From Phoronis australis (lineage: Eukaryota; Phoronida; Phoronidae), in the NCBI GenBank assembly GCA_002633005.1, contig NMRA01000234.1:1-64000 (forward strand): 64,000 bases of DNA, written 5' to 3'. Shown here in pieces: positions 15,401-30,400 of the stretch (position 1 is the stretch's first letter; each line of letters begins with the position of its first letter). A program made the position numbers and the translations under genes. The notes below the pieces were generated by a model. That model searched no databases, had not been told where the DNA came from, and worked only from the letters and a program-made list of their open reading frames with translations.

Positions 15401-18400
15401 AAAGTTTTTAGGTATGTGCCATGCAGTAACTTTAGTTAGAAACAAGTTTTCTTGCTTGATAATTCTAGTGCCTACTGTTTCTGGGAAGTGCAAAGTGCAC
15501 CACGCACTTGAATGACATTGTTCTTGTTTGCCTACGTATAGGTAATTATGTGGGTGCATAGTTCCGTCATATCTGTCAGAGCGTTCAGCATCCATCGCTA
15601 TATCTCTCAAACCCCTTTTACAGAATCTGCATAGAATTTGGCACATGTGTTTCTGTGGAGGTCTTGACAGAAGATGGTAACTTTCAGATAGAGCCTAGTA
15701 GTGCTGAGTCCCCTTCATCTTTGCCATTTGGTCCATCTGCCCAGCATCTGCATGCTGTATCTCCAACATTCTTTGATGTATGTTCATGAAATTTTACAGA
15801 TTCATTCATTTTATGGTTGGGATGACGTGCATGAATTTCTGTACGGTTCTCACTACCAGTGTGCCCCCTAGTGCCAATTTTATGTACTTACATTATTTTG
15901 CCTTTGTATCTTCAGAGTTCCTTCATGGAATTTTATGAAATTTGGCAAGTAGGTATCTATTAGAAAGAGTTTGCCAACTTCATGTTTTCAGATGGATTCA
16001 ACATATTTTGTGCCACCTAGTGGGCATTTTTACTGTTTTCGAGTTTTTATTGTTGCCTGCCCCTCTATAGGCCAAACCACTGTAAGGATTACAAAAATTG
16101 ACATAATGTATGTTCCTGCTAGGAAGAGGACGCCTGAAGATGACCGTGGGTCCTCCTAGTGCCAGTTTTATTTTTTGTGTCCATGGCTGTGTCTCCTAAA
16201 CCGTGTACTGGATTTTTGTTAAATTTGACTAGTATATTTATATAAAGGTGGTAACAGGTGACCACGACTTTTAGACAGATCCAACTACTGCTGCGCCCCC
16301 TAATGGCAATTTTATTTTTTCCATTACTTTCTATATCTGTTCGTAATAGTTCCTAGATGGATTTTTCTAAAATATGGCAAATAGATTGCTATAAGAGACT
16401 ATGACATCTTCCTGTTTTTTCTATGGATTTGATGTGCACGTCAGTAAGGGGCCTTGCCAGGATGATTATGAAAATTGGCGTATCATCTTCTTTCTGGGAA
16501 GGGGACGGCTGAAAACTGGTAAATGCGTTTCCACGGTGAAGAGCATGTTCAGTGATTTTTTGTTATGGTCTTGACTACTGTGGCATACCATATTGCCAGT
16601 TTGCTTTTTTGCATCTGCAGCTGTTTCTTCCTGCAATTTATCTTTATGAAATTTGACAAATGTTGTTATACGAATGTAACAACAGATGACTACGTTTGGT
16701 CAAATCTGACTACCACTGTGCTCCCTGTACCAGTTCAAAAAATAATGTTTACGGTCTTTGCAGGTATGTTCCCATTGAGGAGAGCATTACTGACGCACTC
16801 TGCGCCCCCTAGAGGCTTATTACTAGCATTGCTCTATTTAGTGGGAATCTTTGAAATAGTAAATCATCCCTTGTATCTGTGCTATATGGATGCACATGAT
16901 GGGCGCTGATCAACACTCCACACTGCTCTTGTATTTTTTACATTTGCCTCTGAATCTACTAAGTGCCTACATATACTACATATGTGGGTCAGACAGCAGC
17001 AATTAAATTACATAATTATATTTTTTCAAATTTTCTTTTTGAATGCCTACCAACTCCACCCCACTGGGATCCCCTCCTCCATACCACATGCGGCATCAAC
17101 ATTCGCATCCGCTGGAACCGTTTACCATCACACTCCTTTCGAAACCCAGGGGAAACACTGATTTCATGAATGAAATTTATCCATGTCCTTCTAATAAAGT
17201 TTACATCTTGGGTGTGTTAAGTTCCAAAATAGTACCATGCAAAGGCCCATTGGTATGGTCATTGGGACGGGGTCAGGTTGCTTGATGAGTTTTCAGATGA
17301 CCTCTGACCTGTTTTAGTGTAATGACCCTTATTGGAAGACATAGTGTTGCATTATGGGTGTACGCGGCAATATGAACATTCTTCATGTTCATTGTTCATC
17401 AAATGTCTCATGCACGATCCACTTACTGAACGCTGCTCATGGTTTATTGTTACTCTTTTACCAATTGTAGGTATTGGTAAAGCAAGACAGAGTGTATCCA
17501 TACTTCAGGCTAAAGTGTCTTCTCCATTTTTCGTGACCTTGTGGGCGGAGGCTTGCTCTACTCGATGCAAAGACCCAAAGAAACCACTCAGTATTGGCGT
17601 CAGAGGTGGGCTCAAGAGTGTCAATGGCAATCTTAATGTCAAAGCATTTGGCTACCAGAAGAACTTCAACTTTCTGCAGTATTCCAATGCCAAACTCATT
17701 GCCAGTGGCAGGTAATTTGTATGAAAGGTAGCAGTGGTGGTTCATTCTGAAAAATTGCTGCATTCATTTGTCGAAGAAATGAATGAAAGCTTACAACAGT
17801 TGTTCATGTTTGATTTTGTTTCCTTCAAAACGTATGAGTGCACGACCCAGCTAGACATGGAAAGGGACTGGTTATGGGTGAAATAGGGTCATTTGTTGTC
17901 ACCGAGGGAGAGATTAGTACAACAACGTTAAGAATATCACATTAACCTTAGAAATTTGGACACTAAAAATGCTAGTTAAGATAGTTTGGGGAGGCAGTGC
18001 AAGGATTAAAACAATTAAGTAGAACCAATTGACACTTGACTTAAACATTAGAACTAGATGAGACTTGGCTAGGTTGTCTGAACTAGATGAGACTTGCCAA
18101 ATTCTATGACACTTTTAATGGATACCACTGCATGATTAAATTCCCTTTGGATTATTCTTGTGAGAAAGTTAGTTTTTTGGACAGCCAAGTTTCGACCAGT
18201 CACTTTTCTACCAGATTTTACATGAAACCCTCTGATTACAATAGCTATCCCCCGTCTCCATAGCTCCCACCCATTCCATAGCCAATCTCTGAGATGTAAC
18301 CGCAGGGAGCATAGAGACGAAGCTCAAGGAAACTCATTTATAGGGTATATACTATTAACCTCATTGATGAATAAATCTCAAAAGCTACGAGTTATTGTCA

Positions 18401-21400
18401 CCTTCGTAGCAAATCCACCAAGTGAAAATAAATGGGAATACGCCTGTACCTCTGACAATCACTTATCTCCCACAAATTTCGCCCATAGCCAATCGTCTCC
18501 ATCCCATATTAACATCCTATTCCAAATTTGCCACTGTTTTCCCTGTACTGCCCATGCGGGCATTTAAACAGCCATGTCATGTAGGAAGTAGATTAACTTA
18601 CAGGAAAATGATACACCCTCTTGTAGTACTTTCAGTGTATGGGAGAGTAAGGGATTTTAAAAACAATATTTTTCAAAAGATCACCACTAGATTACCACAA
18701 AATTATGTCTTTCTAAAGTTATTCAGGATTGTTACCAAGTCATTTTTCTTTCTCAGATCCTACTATGCTCAATTTTGGAGCGTAACATGAAATGCTGGTC
18801 GTGATTTGCGAGGTCATCCACATTTTCTCGAAGTCTATCCAAGTCAATGATACGTACCATTAGTTGCCTCTTTATGCAAAGTAAAAGCAATTCGTTTGAA
18901 GTCTGAATACCATCATGATGATGATTGCAATATTATTACGAATTATTACTATCACCGATCATCCTGAAATCTGAGGGACAAAAGCTAAATACTATGAGCA
19001 ATCCAGCAGTTTTCACATACTTATGGCATATCAAGTGCTATTTTTGCTATTTACTGGTTAGTTTAAGATCAATCTGCATTATTATCTGGTCTCTAACGAG
19101 CACCTGTCCATGTAAAAAATTAACTTGTTACCAACAGAGTACGCATGTGGTACGCATGCTTGTCTCAAAACCGTGGACTCTGGTTTTAATATTGAGTACT
19201 TGCCAGGGTGGTGATGTGTGATAAATTGCCATCATGAGTAATTCTTAGCTCCTCCTTTCTAATTTTTTATGGCTGTGGCTGACGTGCTGTTGCTGTGACA
19301 ACATAACGGCCTAATTTGCAGCTGAGGCTGATTCTGAACGCGATCTCAATAGGCCTATCAAGAACTTTCCAGACATCAACAGGGTTCTAGTTTGTAATGT
19401 CTGTCACTAAGTGGTTCTGTTGTTCATTGTTGTCCATTATTACTCCAGTAAATGCATTGGTCAGCCTGTACCCTGCTGTATCTGTGATGATGGTAAACCA
19501 GGGTACATTGACCCTAAGACCAAGGAGTGTATGTGTGAGTGTTTCTGTGATCCACCTGCTAACACAGTCAAGAGTGTCAAGGTAGGTTGTGTGTAGAAAA
19601 TTGTTTGTCATATTAATATGGTTTCAGAAGATTTATTGACATCGTTCGACAGTTTAACTCGTAATGTTCGAAAGTCGCGTTATTAGTTGTTCCCAGTAAA
19701 GTTTCATTTGTAATAAGTGCTGGTATTCCCACTGCATGGCCAGAAATAAGGACAATGAGAACAGAACTTGGCTGGCCAGTGCGTTGTTGCCGAATTCAGC
19801 ATAGTCCTTGTCGGTTATTTTGCTAGCTGTAGAGATTCATTGTTGAAGGAAATAATTAACATAGAAAACAACTGTGCAAGATACCCAGGTTTCTGTTTGT
19901 TTACTAAATGCTTGCTTGCCCCTTTATGTTGTATTGTTTTGTGATAAAAGATGGTAGCGTAATGCACTGGTTTGTGCCAGACGTCCTCACAATGGATTCG
20001 TGCTTTTGTCTTGAGTTTATCACCATGATTCTGTTCTTTCAGACAAAAACTGGTGAATGTGAGTGTGACAAATGTCCAGACGGGAGCCCCAAGGTGAAGA
20101 AACCGACGGGTGAACTGTGGTGTCCATGTGATTGTGTTGATGGCTCAGTTGGCGAGCAGAACCAAGATGGAACATGCAATGTATGTCACTGTGGCCATTT
20201 TACTGGAATTGTTGAATTCACATTCATTGCAGGTTTTTGGGAATAATAGCAAGATCTGTGCCTGTCCTTTGTCAGACAAAGACGTGGCAGTGCAAACTAC
20301 TGAAAATTTTGAGTCACCCACATATTGATGTGTTGTTGCGTATGTATCATCGCTGTCTGGCATTCATCCATCTGGCGTTTGTGGCCGATTTGAGTTTCAG
20401 GCAAATTCGACTTCTGCAGTATGCCCTTGAGGCCATTTTGTCCTGTTTTCCAATTGGTTGCTCTCAAAAAACCCTGGTTGTATTTCGATGAAATTTTGTA
20501 GGGCATCACTAGGGTGATGGATGTCTCTTTTTATTTTCCGCTGCTTTAGGTTCAAGCGGTGAGGGTTTTCAGCATTTTTGATGAAGATTGACTCCTGAAG
20601 ATTTATTAAGAATTGACATAGACATATGTGACAACAATGCTGCACCAGTGGATCTTTTAGGACATTCAATCACTGCAGCACCCCTAGTGGCCATTTTGGT
20701 CACAACACCTGGGTTTTTCATGGTTCTTTTCTGGGAATTGAGCACTTCCAGATAATATCTAGAGAACCTATGTACAGAATGATTTTAATGAGTCTCGACA
20801 CAAAGGTATGTGACAACAATCTGCCAGAGCCATTTTCAGATGGATTTGGCTCTGCATCATTATCTAATGGCTGTTTGGTCTCATCAAGGGTCATTTCACT
20901 ATTTTTTAAGGAAGATTATTTCTAGGCGATGTCTAGAGTACCAATTGATGGATTTAACGAAACTTGGCAGAGAGGTTTGTGACAGCAGTGTGCCGGGATC
21001 ACATACTTTCTGGCTTTGTGCGACTGCTGTAGTGCTCCCTAGTAGCTATTTTGTTTTGTGTCTACATATTAATATGTGGGTGTACATTGCCGTCATCTCT
21101 GGGCATCCAGCTTCTGATGTCCGAGCGTTCAGAGTCCGCACCTGTATCTTCTAAAGCTCTCACAGGATTTTGATGAGATTTGGCAACTGTGTTCTTACGA
21201 AACTGTCAATGGATGACGAATATCGTACGGCTCCAACCACCGGTGTGCCCCCTAGTGGCAATTTAATTTTTTTTGCCCTTACCTTTGTATTTTCAAGGTT
21301 TTCAACGGATTTTTGTGAAATTTGGCACATAGGCATCAATCAGTGAAATGGTGGTTTATTTCCATTTTTGGATGGATTTGAGGTATTTTGCATGGCCATT

Positions 21401-24400
21401 TTTGCTGTTTTTGACTCTTTGGTGTCCGCCCTAAGGATGATATTGTGAAAAGTGGTGCTTCTTAGAGAGAGTTTTTTTGTGCCTATAGCTGTATCTCCTA
21501 AACCCACAGCATGATCTTGACGAAAGCTGTGTCCCTTAGTGGCAATTTCATTTTTTCCCGTTTTCTTCTGTTTCTCATATTTTGCACCAGAGCTGTATCT
21601 TCTAAATCCATTGCAGGATCTTTATCAAATTTAGCAAGTGTATTTTATATAAAGTTGACAGCAGACGACGACTACTTCTGAATTGATCAAATGAATAGCG
21701 TGCCTCCCCTAGTAGCTATTTCATTTTTTCCATTTTCCTTGATGGATTTTTCTGAAGTTTAATAAATAGCTTCCTATTAAAGAAACAGTGACATGTTCTG
21801 GTTTTCGGATGGATTCAACGTATTTTGCACCATATAGTGGCCATTTTTATGATAAACAACCCCAGAAGCACACCACTCATGAGCGCGTTTCAACGCTTCG
21901 TATTGCTCTTATTTCGTCCTGTTTATTTGTATACTCGAGATCATAAAATCCCCTGCTTAAGACAACTGCCATTGTCCATTTTGGTCTTGACAAGGGGCTT
22001 TTGATGCGATCTTGCTTAACTTACGTCAGGAGTTAATTACACCTGCCATTTTAGTTTCTTCGTATGAAATTTTCAATCTTGCTTTGACTTCTGAAGGCTT
22101 GGTTGTGTAACAGGATTATTTCTCTTCAAAGATTTCAGTAAATTTGTTAACTGTTGATAGCATCTAGTTGTAAGCTGATAGAACCTAGTGTCCTTTTCAT
22201 ATCACTTGTGTCTAATATGAAAGTTTGTTCAGGAAACCACTTAATTATCATGATTACGTATTTTTCATTAGATTACATACCCTACCATTACATACCCTAC
22301 CGTTGTTGAACTACATCGATCCATTCAATTCCAGTGTGAATGTACATGTCTTGATGGCTCTAAAGATGTTTTGGACACGAATGGCGACTGCCCCTGCCGG
22401 TGCAAGTGTAAGAATTGTGAAGACTCCACTAAGGGTCCTGATGGCTGTATATGTCCTAATGACATGTAAGTATGAGAAACGTGTCTGTATGCAAAGGTCA
22501 CCTATTTGCAGATTTTTTTGTTTTCACATTTACGAATTGTCAACGAATACTGCACTTTGTTTAGCGTAGATGATGTTTAATAAGCATTTTCGGTTAGTTC
22601 CGGCTATACATTAGCGAAGTTAAGACCATGCAAATACATGTTTAAGGAGGTCCAGCATAGTTTGCTTTGAGGGTTTTGTTAATAATTAAAATACTGAATA
22701 ATAGGGTGTTACATCAAGTTTGACATTGACGTCATGCTTATCTTGGTAATATGTCAAATTTCATATTTATTTTTTTGTCGTCACCAAAACTTATTTCACA
22801 ATCCCAACAAGACAGCAGAGAAGTCGTCTAAAGGCAGCAGCATTTTAACGGTTATGATGAGATTGGCATGTCTCAAACTAAATCAAACTGGGACATAAAA
22901 AATAATGTTATAGAGTTTTGTCATAGAGTTGAAAGAATAAAATGGCAAGTATTGGAAATCGAGAAAAACGTTTACAATACGCTGACAAAAAATCAGTGAA
23001 TTGGAAAACGCTTTTAAAGCATAACATGACATTCAATGAAAGTGTCCTTTTCCAAGGAATTGGAATCATTGATTTACCCAATAGAGACCCTGATTTTTCA
23101 TTTTCAAAAACTGAGAAATCTATTTTAGCTAGGCATAAAATTCCATTTTCCATTTTGTAAATTAATAAATTCTTTTTGATTAATAGCATAAATATCACTG
23201 AATTATGTCTCATCTCCAGTTTACAATAACTTCCTACTCGCCGTGATTATTGTTCAATCTCCTAACTGGAAAGTGAACATCATCTTGAAAATGAACCAAT
23301 AACTACTGGAACATGTCAGCGGCAATATGACCATGGGATCAAGTGTGGCCATAATCATGGATTCTATTCTTAATTTTTCGTATTCAAAACCAAAGATATT
23401 AAAATATTATTGTACTTGTCTATCTACTTCTGAATAGTAGACTATAACCTGTGAATTTTGTGTAAATACTCGTAATTTCTACGTTTTGTATCCACCTATA
23501 AATTTCCAGCAAGTTTTTCTGCTTCTCTTTTGATGTGAATTTCGTAGCAACCAATTCCGTCAAAGAATGATGCAACCATTTTTGATGTTGGGCTTAGTAC
23601 GAATACAGCTTCATGGTTATCTTTGTGATATAGTAATGTGTGTGTTTGTTACTGTTCTCCTGTTGTTTATTTACTGTCCATGGAAAAAAACAGAAAGTGC
23701 GGCAAATGGGCCAGCGAAAGGCCCGTGTTATTGGTCTTACATTCATTTCCATTTAGGAAACACGAAAGACCGACGCAGTCTAGGTTCAATAGTGCGTTGG
23801 GCATTGCATTTGTTTAATGGATGTGAATGCAGAGTCAAGATGAGGGGCTGTTGTTGACAAATTCACATCACTTTCTGTTTTTCTTTGGACATTATAAACC
23901 AGTTGAACAGCAGTAGACACTAATAAATATACTATATCTAAAAATGATTAGGAATCTATATTCTTACTGCATCAAGCATGTTTACTTATTTAATAATTTC
24001 TTTCAAAGAGTTCAAATTTCATGAATTATGACCAGGGCTTCTAAATTGACCAGTAACACAAATTTATCATGTTAGGTAGCTGTAACAGAAAAACTCATTT
24101 GGTGACCTCTGTTTTGCAGATTTGTAGTAGGCAAAAACCAGAGCAGAAAACATAAATTCAATAATAGATTAAAACTGTGTTGAACTCCCTCTAGTAAAGA
24201 AGTTGCAAACAGCTTTCCAAGGGCAGTGGTGAATGTCAAAATCATCTAATACGGAAGGATTTTGTCCAGGGTTCTTATGGTGGTATTTGTCCAAGTGACA
24301 CCCAGCACTGTGTCAAAACGCTGTACGGAAGTTTTATTGAAGAACAATGGATCCTGAAAATTCTGTGTTTTAATCGTTCATCAATATTTCTCATATTATT

Positions 24401-27400
24401 GGATCGTAACATGTAACATCACGAGATAGTCATAATAAAGTGTAATGTTTGTTGAAATGGTTGCTATATCATTTTCAGCTGTCCTAAATGTAGGAAGGGC
24501 GTTCCCACGTGGTCCAACTGTGAATGCAAGTGTGTAGAGGAGTATGAGTGTGGTGTACCTCCAGCATGTAGCCCAGGGATGAAGGGACCCACTTGTAGCC
24601 AGCCTGATTGTTCTGCATGCAATAGTAAGCCATTACAAATTTCTTGTAAAAATTGATTTTAATTTGAAGTCGATAATCACATTAAAGAGGTACGTTACGC
24701 ATCCTCGCTGTGGAATGAGTGTCCTGACTGCGTGGTTGGCCAATGGGATACAGCAGTGTCCTTATCAGTTGACCAATGGGATACAGCAGTGTCCTTATCA
24801 GTTGGCCAATGGGATACAGCAGTGTCCTTATCAGTTGACCAATGGGATACAGCAGTGTTCTTATCAGTTGACCAATGGGATACAGCAGTGTCCTTATCAG
24901 TTGACCAATGGGATACAGCAGTGTCCTTATCAGTTTGACAGTGGCAAACCAATGTTTACATAGTCCAGCTCTCTTATTGTCTGATTTCATCGGGTACTCT
25001 CGTAATCCAGCAATTATGTTTTAAACATCTCGCTTGACGCTAACTGATATTTAAAATTACTATTTGCAAATGACTCTTAACAAATGTCATGAAGCGGATG
25101 TATTTTGTATGTAATATTTTCACCAAAAAACTATGAAGGAAAATGGTTGACTTTTAGAGAAATTAGACTTAACTTTTACCTGTTGATTCCTTGTGTGACT
25201 GTAAGCTCCTACCAACTTAACCACACTATTGTGTACCAACACAAAAGGCGTGTGTGACAAGTTTAATCGAGCGCAATTCTAGATTGGATCGTGATAGTGG
25301 AAATTTCTTGGTTTTTACACTCCAGGAGAATGGTAGGTAATGATAAAAAACATTGTATGATGGCCCCATTAAGCTATTAAACTTTTCTGTGCCTAGTCAA
25401 ATGTATAATGTCAGAATTACACGGGATGGAAATGATTCCATGACATGGCTGTAATAAGCAGAGGGAAGGAGGGGTGAGTGTGTCCATCCAATAACTGTTA
25501 GCTTCCTATTGAGCCACAGTATGCTGTGGATTGGTGAAACAATGATTCTGGACCAACGGGCTTCCCACAGCATACATGACGTGTGCTCTCAACGTCCACA
25601 CCTGCCATGACCATGCCCCTTAACTCCACACTTGCCATTACCACGCCCCTTAACTCCACACCCGTCATATGACCTTGCCCCTTAACTCCACACCCGTCAT
25701 GACCGTGCCCTTAACTCCACTCTCGTTGTGACTGTGCCCTAAACTCCACACCCATCATATGACCATGGCCCTTAACTTCACACATACCAAGGCCTTGCCC
25801 TTAAACCCCATACTCATGAGGTGCCACTGAAGTGTCATGGTCATGCCATTGAACTCCACACATCCATCAATAATCCCCATAAACAGGTACCATTTCCAAA
25901 TTCCAAACCTGAAACTCCCAGTAGAGAACATTCTGTAGTATTGGCTTGGTGCACAAAATATTTTTTATTAAATGTGCATTGAACACAATGGTATGTGAAA
26001 CAATCTGTTGGTACCAGTCCATTTTCAGATGAATTTGACTTCTGAAGTACCCCCTAGTTGCCATTTTGGCCTCTACCAGGGACTTCTTCAGTATTTTAAA
26101 TAGCTAATAATATTTTAATGAAACTTGACACAGAGCTATGTGATGGAAATGTGAATTGTCTGGCTGATCTATATTTTCTGTCCTCTATTAACAGATTGCA
26201 ATGGTCATGGTTACTGTCGTCGTTCTGGTCGCTGCTCATCCTATTGCTCCTGTAGGTATGGTTGGTTAGGCAAATGTTGTTCAAGGAAGGATCCTCATTC
26301 TGGCAGTGGCGATCCGCACTTCGTCACTTTGGATGGTAAGTTTTTAAACTATCACTGAGTTTCTGGTTTAACATGGCTGTACAGACTTGTTAATAAGGTC
26401 CTACATAACTATCCTTGGTCAACCCATGAATGTGTGATTAGAATCGTGTGACCTCCAGTTTTGGAGAAAGTGAAATTTTTGCATGATTTTCTAGGGAGCA
26501 TTTAGTGTTCTGGGAGTAGTTGGTCATTATTTGAACTCATTTATAGGTTGTCGTCATGACTTCATGGGAATTGGTGAATACTGGGATTGTGCCAGTGAGA
26601 AACTTGACCTGGGAGTACAAGTCAGGTTTTGGGGCCAAAGGTACGGTGTCTCTTTGACTGGAGGCATTGCAGTGAAAATTGGAGCTGATAAGTTCACCGT
26701 TATGTCATATAAAGGAGGAGCACGTGTCAGGTGGGTCTAAGACTTCCCCTACTGTGAGATACCGTAGATTCTGCAGCCTAACGAAAGCAAAAACTAAGGG
26801 ACATAATTTGCTTTTAGTTACTTAATGATTTGCTCATAAGAATACTTGTTAAACATTTAATGTTAAGCCCTGCCAACCTACTTGCAGATGAGGCAAGGAG
26901 TAAAAGGTTAACAGTGAGTGAATACAATCCTTATACGCATTTCATCAAGTGAACATTCATTTGTTGATTATGCAGAATTCTTACAAGCATTTTGGTTCAT
27001 GTGTGCTAAATTTAAAACTTGCTTCCTGGTGTTGTAGTGTTTATATGTATTTCTTTTAGATTAAATGATGAACTTCTAACTAAGAGGAGAGGTGAAATTC
27101 GCCTTGCTGATGATACGGCTGTACTGTCGGTGTCCCGAAATATATATACGATTGACTTTGACAATGGTTTGTACAACTCTACCAGGGTTATTTTAACTGG
27201 GTAATTTTACTTTGTCTGTATGTTGTGGGGGCTGATTACAACTTTGAAGTTTATTTTTCTTTTGCCTTTCATGCAAATGAAGTTACATACAAAATTTAGA
27301 AGTGTTATGAGCTGTCCTTTTGTTTGAACAAAAATGCAAGTGTTACTGTCACTGAACTGTGTAGTAGTAGAAAAGTGCAGTGTTGTCAGCCAGTGAATAC

Positions 27401-30400
27401 GGAATAAATTATGATAAACGTGTGCTTTGTTGCACAACATGTAATAACTATATGCAAGGTGTTAGAACTGTATGGTTGTTGTACAGCTGTTAGACTTGAC
27501 TGACATAAAAAGACCTCTAGCACGCTTTGACAAACTTTAACACGTGTAATAAACAAGCATTAAAATTGATACTTGGCCAGCTCCTTCTCTTGTCGAGTCT
27601 TTGTCAAAGTAAGATGTTGTCCACTTTCTTTTGAAATCTTCCTTTTCTCATTTTGTTTTCATACTGTGTAAGGTGTTGCAATGAACTTTGCTGTGCTCTG
27701 ACAGATGTGTCCTTGACAGTGCGTGTCCACTCCTGGGGACGCGCATTCCTTAGCTACAGCCTTGGTTTACCTGAACGCTACCGGAAACAGGTTTATGGAC
27801 TGTGTGGAAACTTTGACGGTGACTGCACAAATGACATGGTGGGCCCTGATGGACAGAAATACACACACCCCTATGACTTTGGTGCATCTTGTGAGTTTTT
27901 CAAACAAACTTGTTTAACTGTATTTTGGCTTCATTCTTGATCGAATGTTGCTCACCGGAGTTGTTAATTCATTGTTGCTCACCGGAGTTGTTGTTGATTC
28001 ATTGTTGCTCACCGGAGTTGTTGTTAATTCAGTGTTGCTCACCGGAGTTGTTTTTAATTCATTGTTGCTCACCGGAGTTGTTTTTAATTCATTAAATCTG
28101 CATGTAGATTTTATTAGGCCAGCATAAAATGGCAAAGTTCAACCTAGGCTAAATCAAGTTAACTGTGGTAAATCATCCTCTTGAAGCTGTCATTTGGACC
28201 ATGGTTTTACCATTGGGAAAGCTTAATTGTAATTTAAAAGAAAGGACAAAGAATTCCAGTAGTTCTGCATGGGCCTAAATTAGCTATGGATTATACTGTG
28301 TGTGTGTATTTGTGTGTGTGTGTGTGTGCGTGTGTGCGTGAACGTGTGCGTGAATGTGTGTGTGAACATTTGTGCATGCGTATGCACACAGTATTCATCA
28401 GAGCCTCATCCTTGACTTGCTGATTATTACTTGTTGGTGACTTTCAGGGAAGATCAACTCTTCTGCAAATTCATCTTCTCTGTGGTCGTGGACTTCATCA
28501 AACTTCTCCCCCAATGATAGTATGGACTTTGATTACATCAACCCCAACTATGTGCCACGCAAGCCAAAGTGGTTCAGAGGCCGTCGTGCCGTGACAGAAA
28601 TTGAAATGAAGGCTCGCAAGATCTGCGCTGACAAACAGATTACAGGCGTGCTGTTTGACAACTGTGTTGATGACATAGTTTTAATGAATGACACGTCATT
28701 TGGAGATCAGGAGGTTTTCAAAATAGGTTTGTATCGTCAGTGTGTTACTTTTTTAACTGCGTTTGAACAGGCGTGCAGTAATTATTGGGGTTGACATTTG
28801 TGCAGACAACATGCATCTGCCGTAACTGTAGGACTAGAGAATTATGTACAAAGCATGCATGTGCTGTTAGTGTCGGGTTAGAGAATTGTGCAGATAACAT
28901 ACATGTGCTTTAAGTGTCGAGCTAGAGAATTGTGGCAGCAACATGCGTGTGTTGTAATTGTCAGACTAGAGAACTGTGGTGACAACATGCATGTGCTCAA
29001 AGTGTCGGGCTACAGAACTGCGCATACAACATACATGTGTTTTAGTGTTGAGATCAGTAACTGGGCATGCAGACAACAGACAGTAGCTGTACGGCTAGAG
29101 AAGTGGGCATACATACAACAGACATGCGCTGTGTTGTAGAAGTGGAGAACCGGTCAGGAAACACACGTGATATAATGTAGAAATGGAAATCTGGGCAGAC
29201 AGCAGACATGTTCTGTAGTGTGGAGTTGGAGAATTGGGCAGGCAACAGAAAGCTAAAAAATGTAACTTAAAACTGAAAGCCTATCTAGAACAGTAAAACT
29301 TGTGAATTTGGTTGCTACAGACAATTTGTTTCGGGGCATTACTCTGAGCACTTTTATGTTATCAAGTGCCAGATGCAATGACCAGTAATGGCTTTACATG
29401 CATCCCAATGGGACAATTTTCTATATAATAATTATGGTGTTTAGCTCAGACCCCTGTTCATTAACTTCTCTCTGCCTTTTGTTGTATGTTTTCGTGGTGA
29501 TGTAATGCGGCCAGATGAGGCAAATTCACTAATCATTTTACAAGCTTGTGCTGTTTGACTGTGATCAAATCTTGCTTTCTTTTACTACTTAACTTTTGCT
29601 AAGACTATCTCAGTAACCCAATGTATCTAAATTTTATCAAAAATTCATTTGTGAAATTAAGGCTTAAAGTAATAAGTATCAGCAGATGATATGTTTTTAT
29701 ACTCAAAACTGGGTTTTCTGTAGAGCAGTTGTTGTTGTAATGTGTGCACTTTTCTTTATATATTTTTTCTACTATTTATTTCAAAGCCAAATGTAATTGT
29801 TGCTATGTAGAAATTTGATGACTACGATAATCTTAAAAATTGAGATTGTTCAGTAATTGTATGAAACGGAATTAGGATCAGTTGTGTTTAATATTACATA
29901 GTATTTTATTGGGAAACGTACTTGTCTCCCGCTTTGGAAATTTCACCTTTTCCTATATTGAAAACAATGACCTTAGTGTTGGTTGATTTTCCATCAGTAA
30001 CCTATGACTATCAACATACAAACAAAGATCTTGTTTTCATGCCTTTAAGATTCCAATGGTGACCGACCTGTAGGTAGTTTTCTTGGAGTATGTCTAAAAC
30101 CAAAGCCAAACATTTCGCTTGTCTGCCGGAACTATGAGCATACCCTGAATTCCAGGTTTTATTTATTTCAGTCGAGTGTCCATCTGCATGTAATGACCAT
30201 GGAAGCTGTGTCAATGGTTCTTGTGTTTGCATCGATGGCTGGAGTGGAGATGAGTGTGACATAGGTGACATTATTTTGTTTACATAGCAACACCCGTTGA
30301 AACCAGATTCACAGTGTAATCAGGTTTTTGAGTACTTCAATCTTTACTTTCATTCACATCTAAGTGTGAGGTCAGACTTTCTTGCAATATTCAGCTGTCA

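Noticed and set aside
17458-17763. Minus-strand ORF of 101 codons
   Set aside because: Antisense of exon 11, whose + strand frame and splice phases fit.
18364-18790. Overlapping + strand ORFs of 67 and 122 codons in intron 11
   Set aside because: Low-complexity composition, no splice signals and no family motif.
24664-24990. Overlapping ORFs of about 100 codons on both strands
   Set aside because: Artefact of the 33-bp minisatellite between exons 15 and 16.
27167-27201. Longer version of exon 18 to the gtaatt donor
   Set aside because: Its phase produces a stop in exon 19, whereas the gtttgt donor keeps the VWD domain intact.
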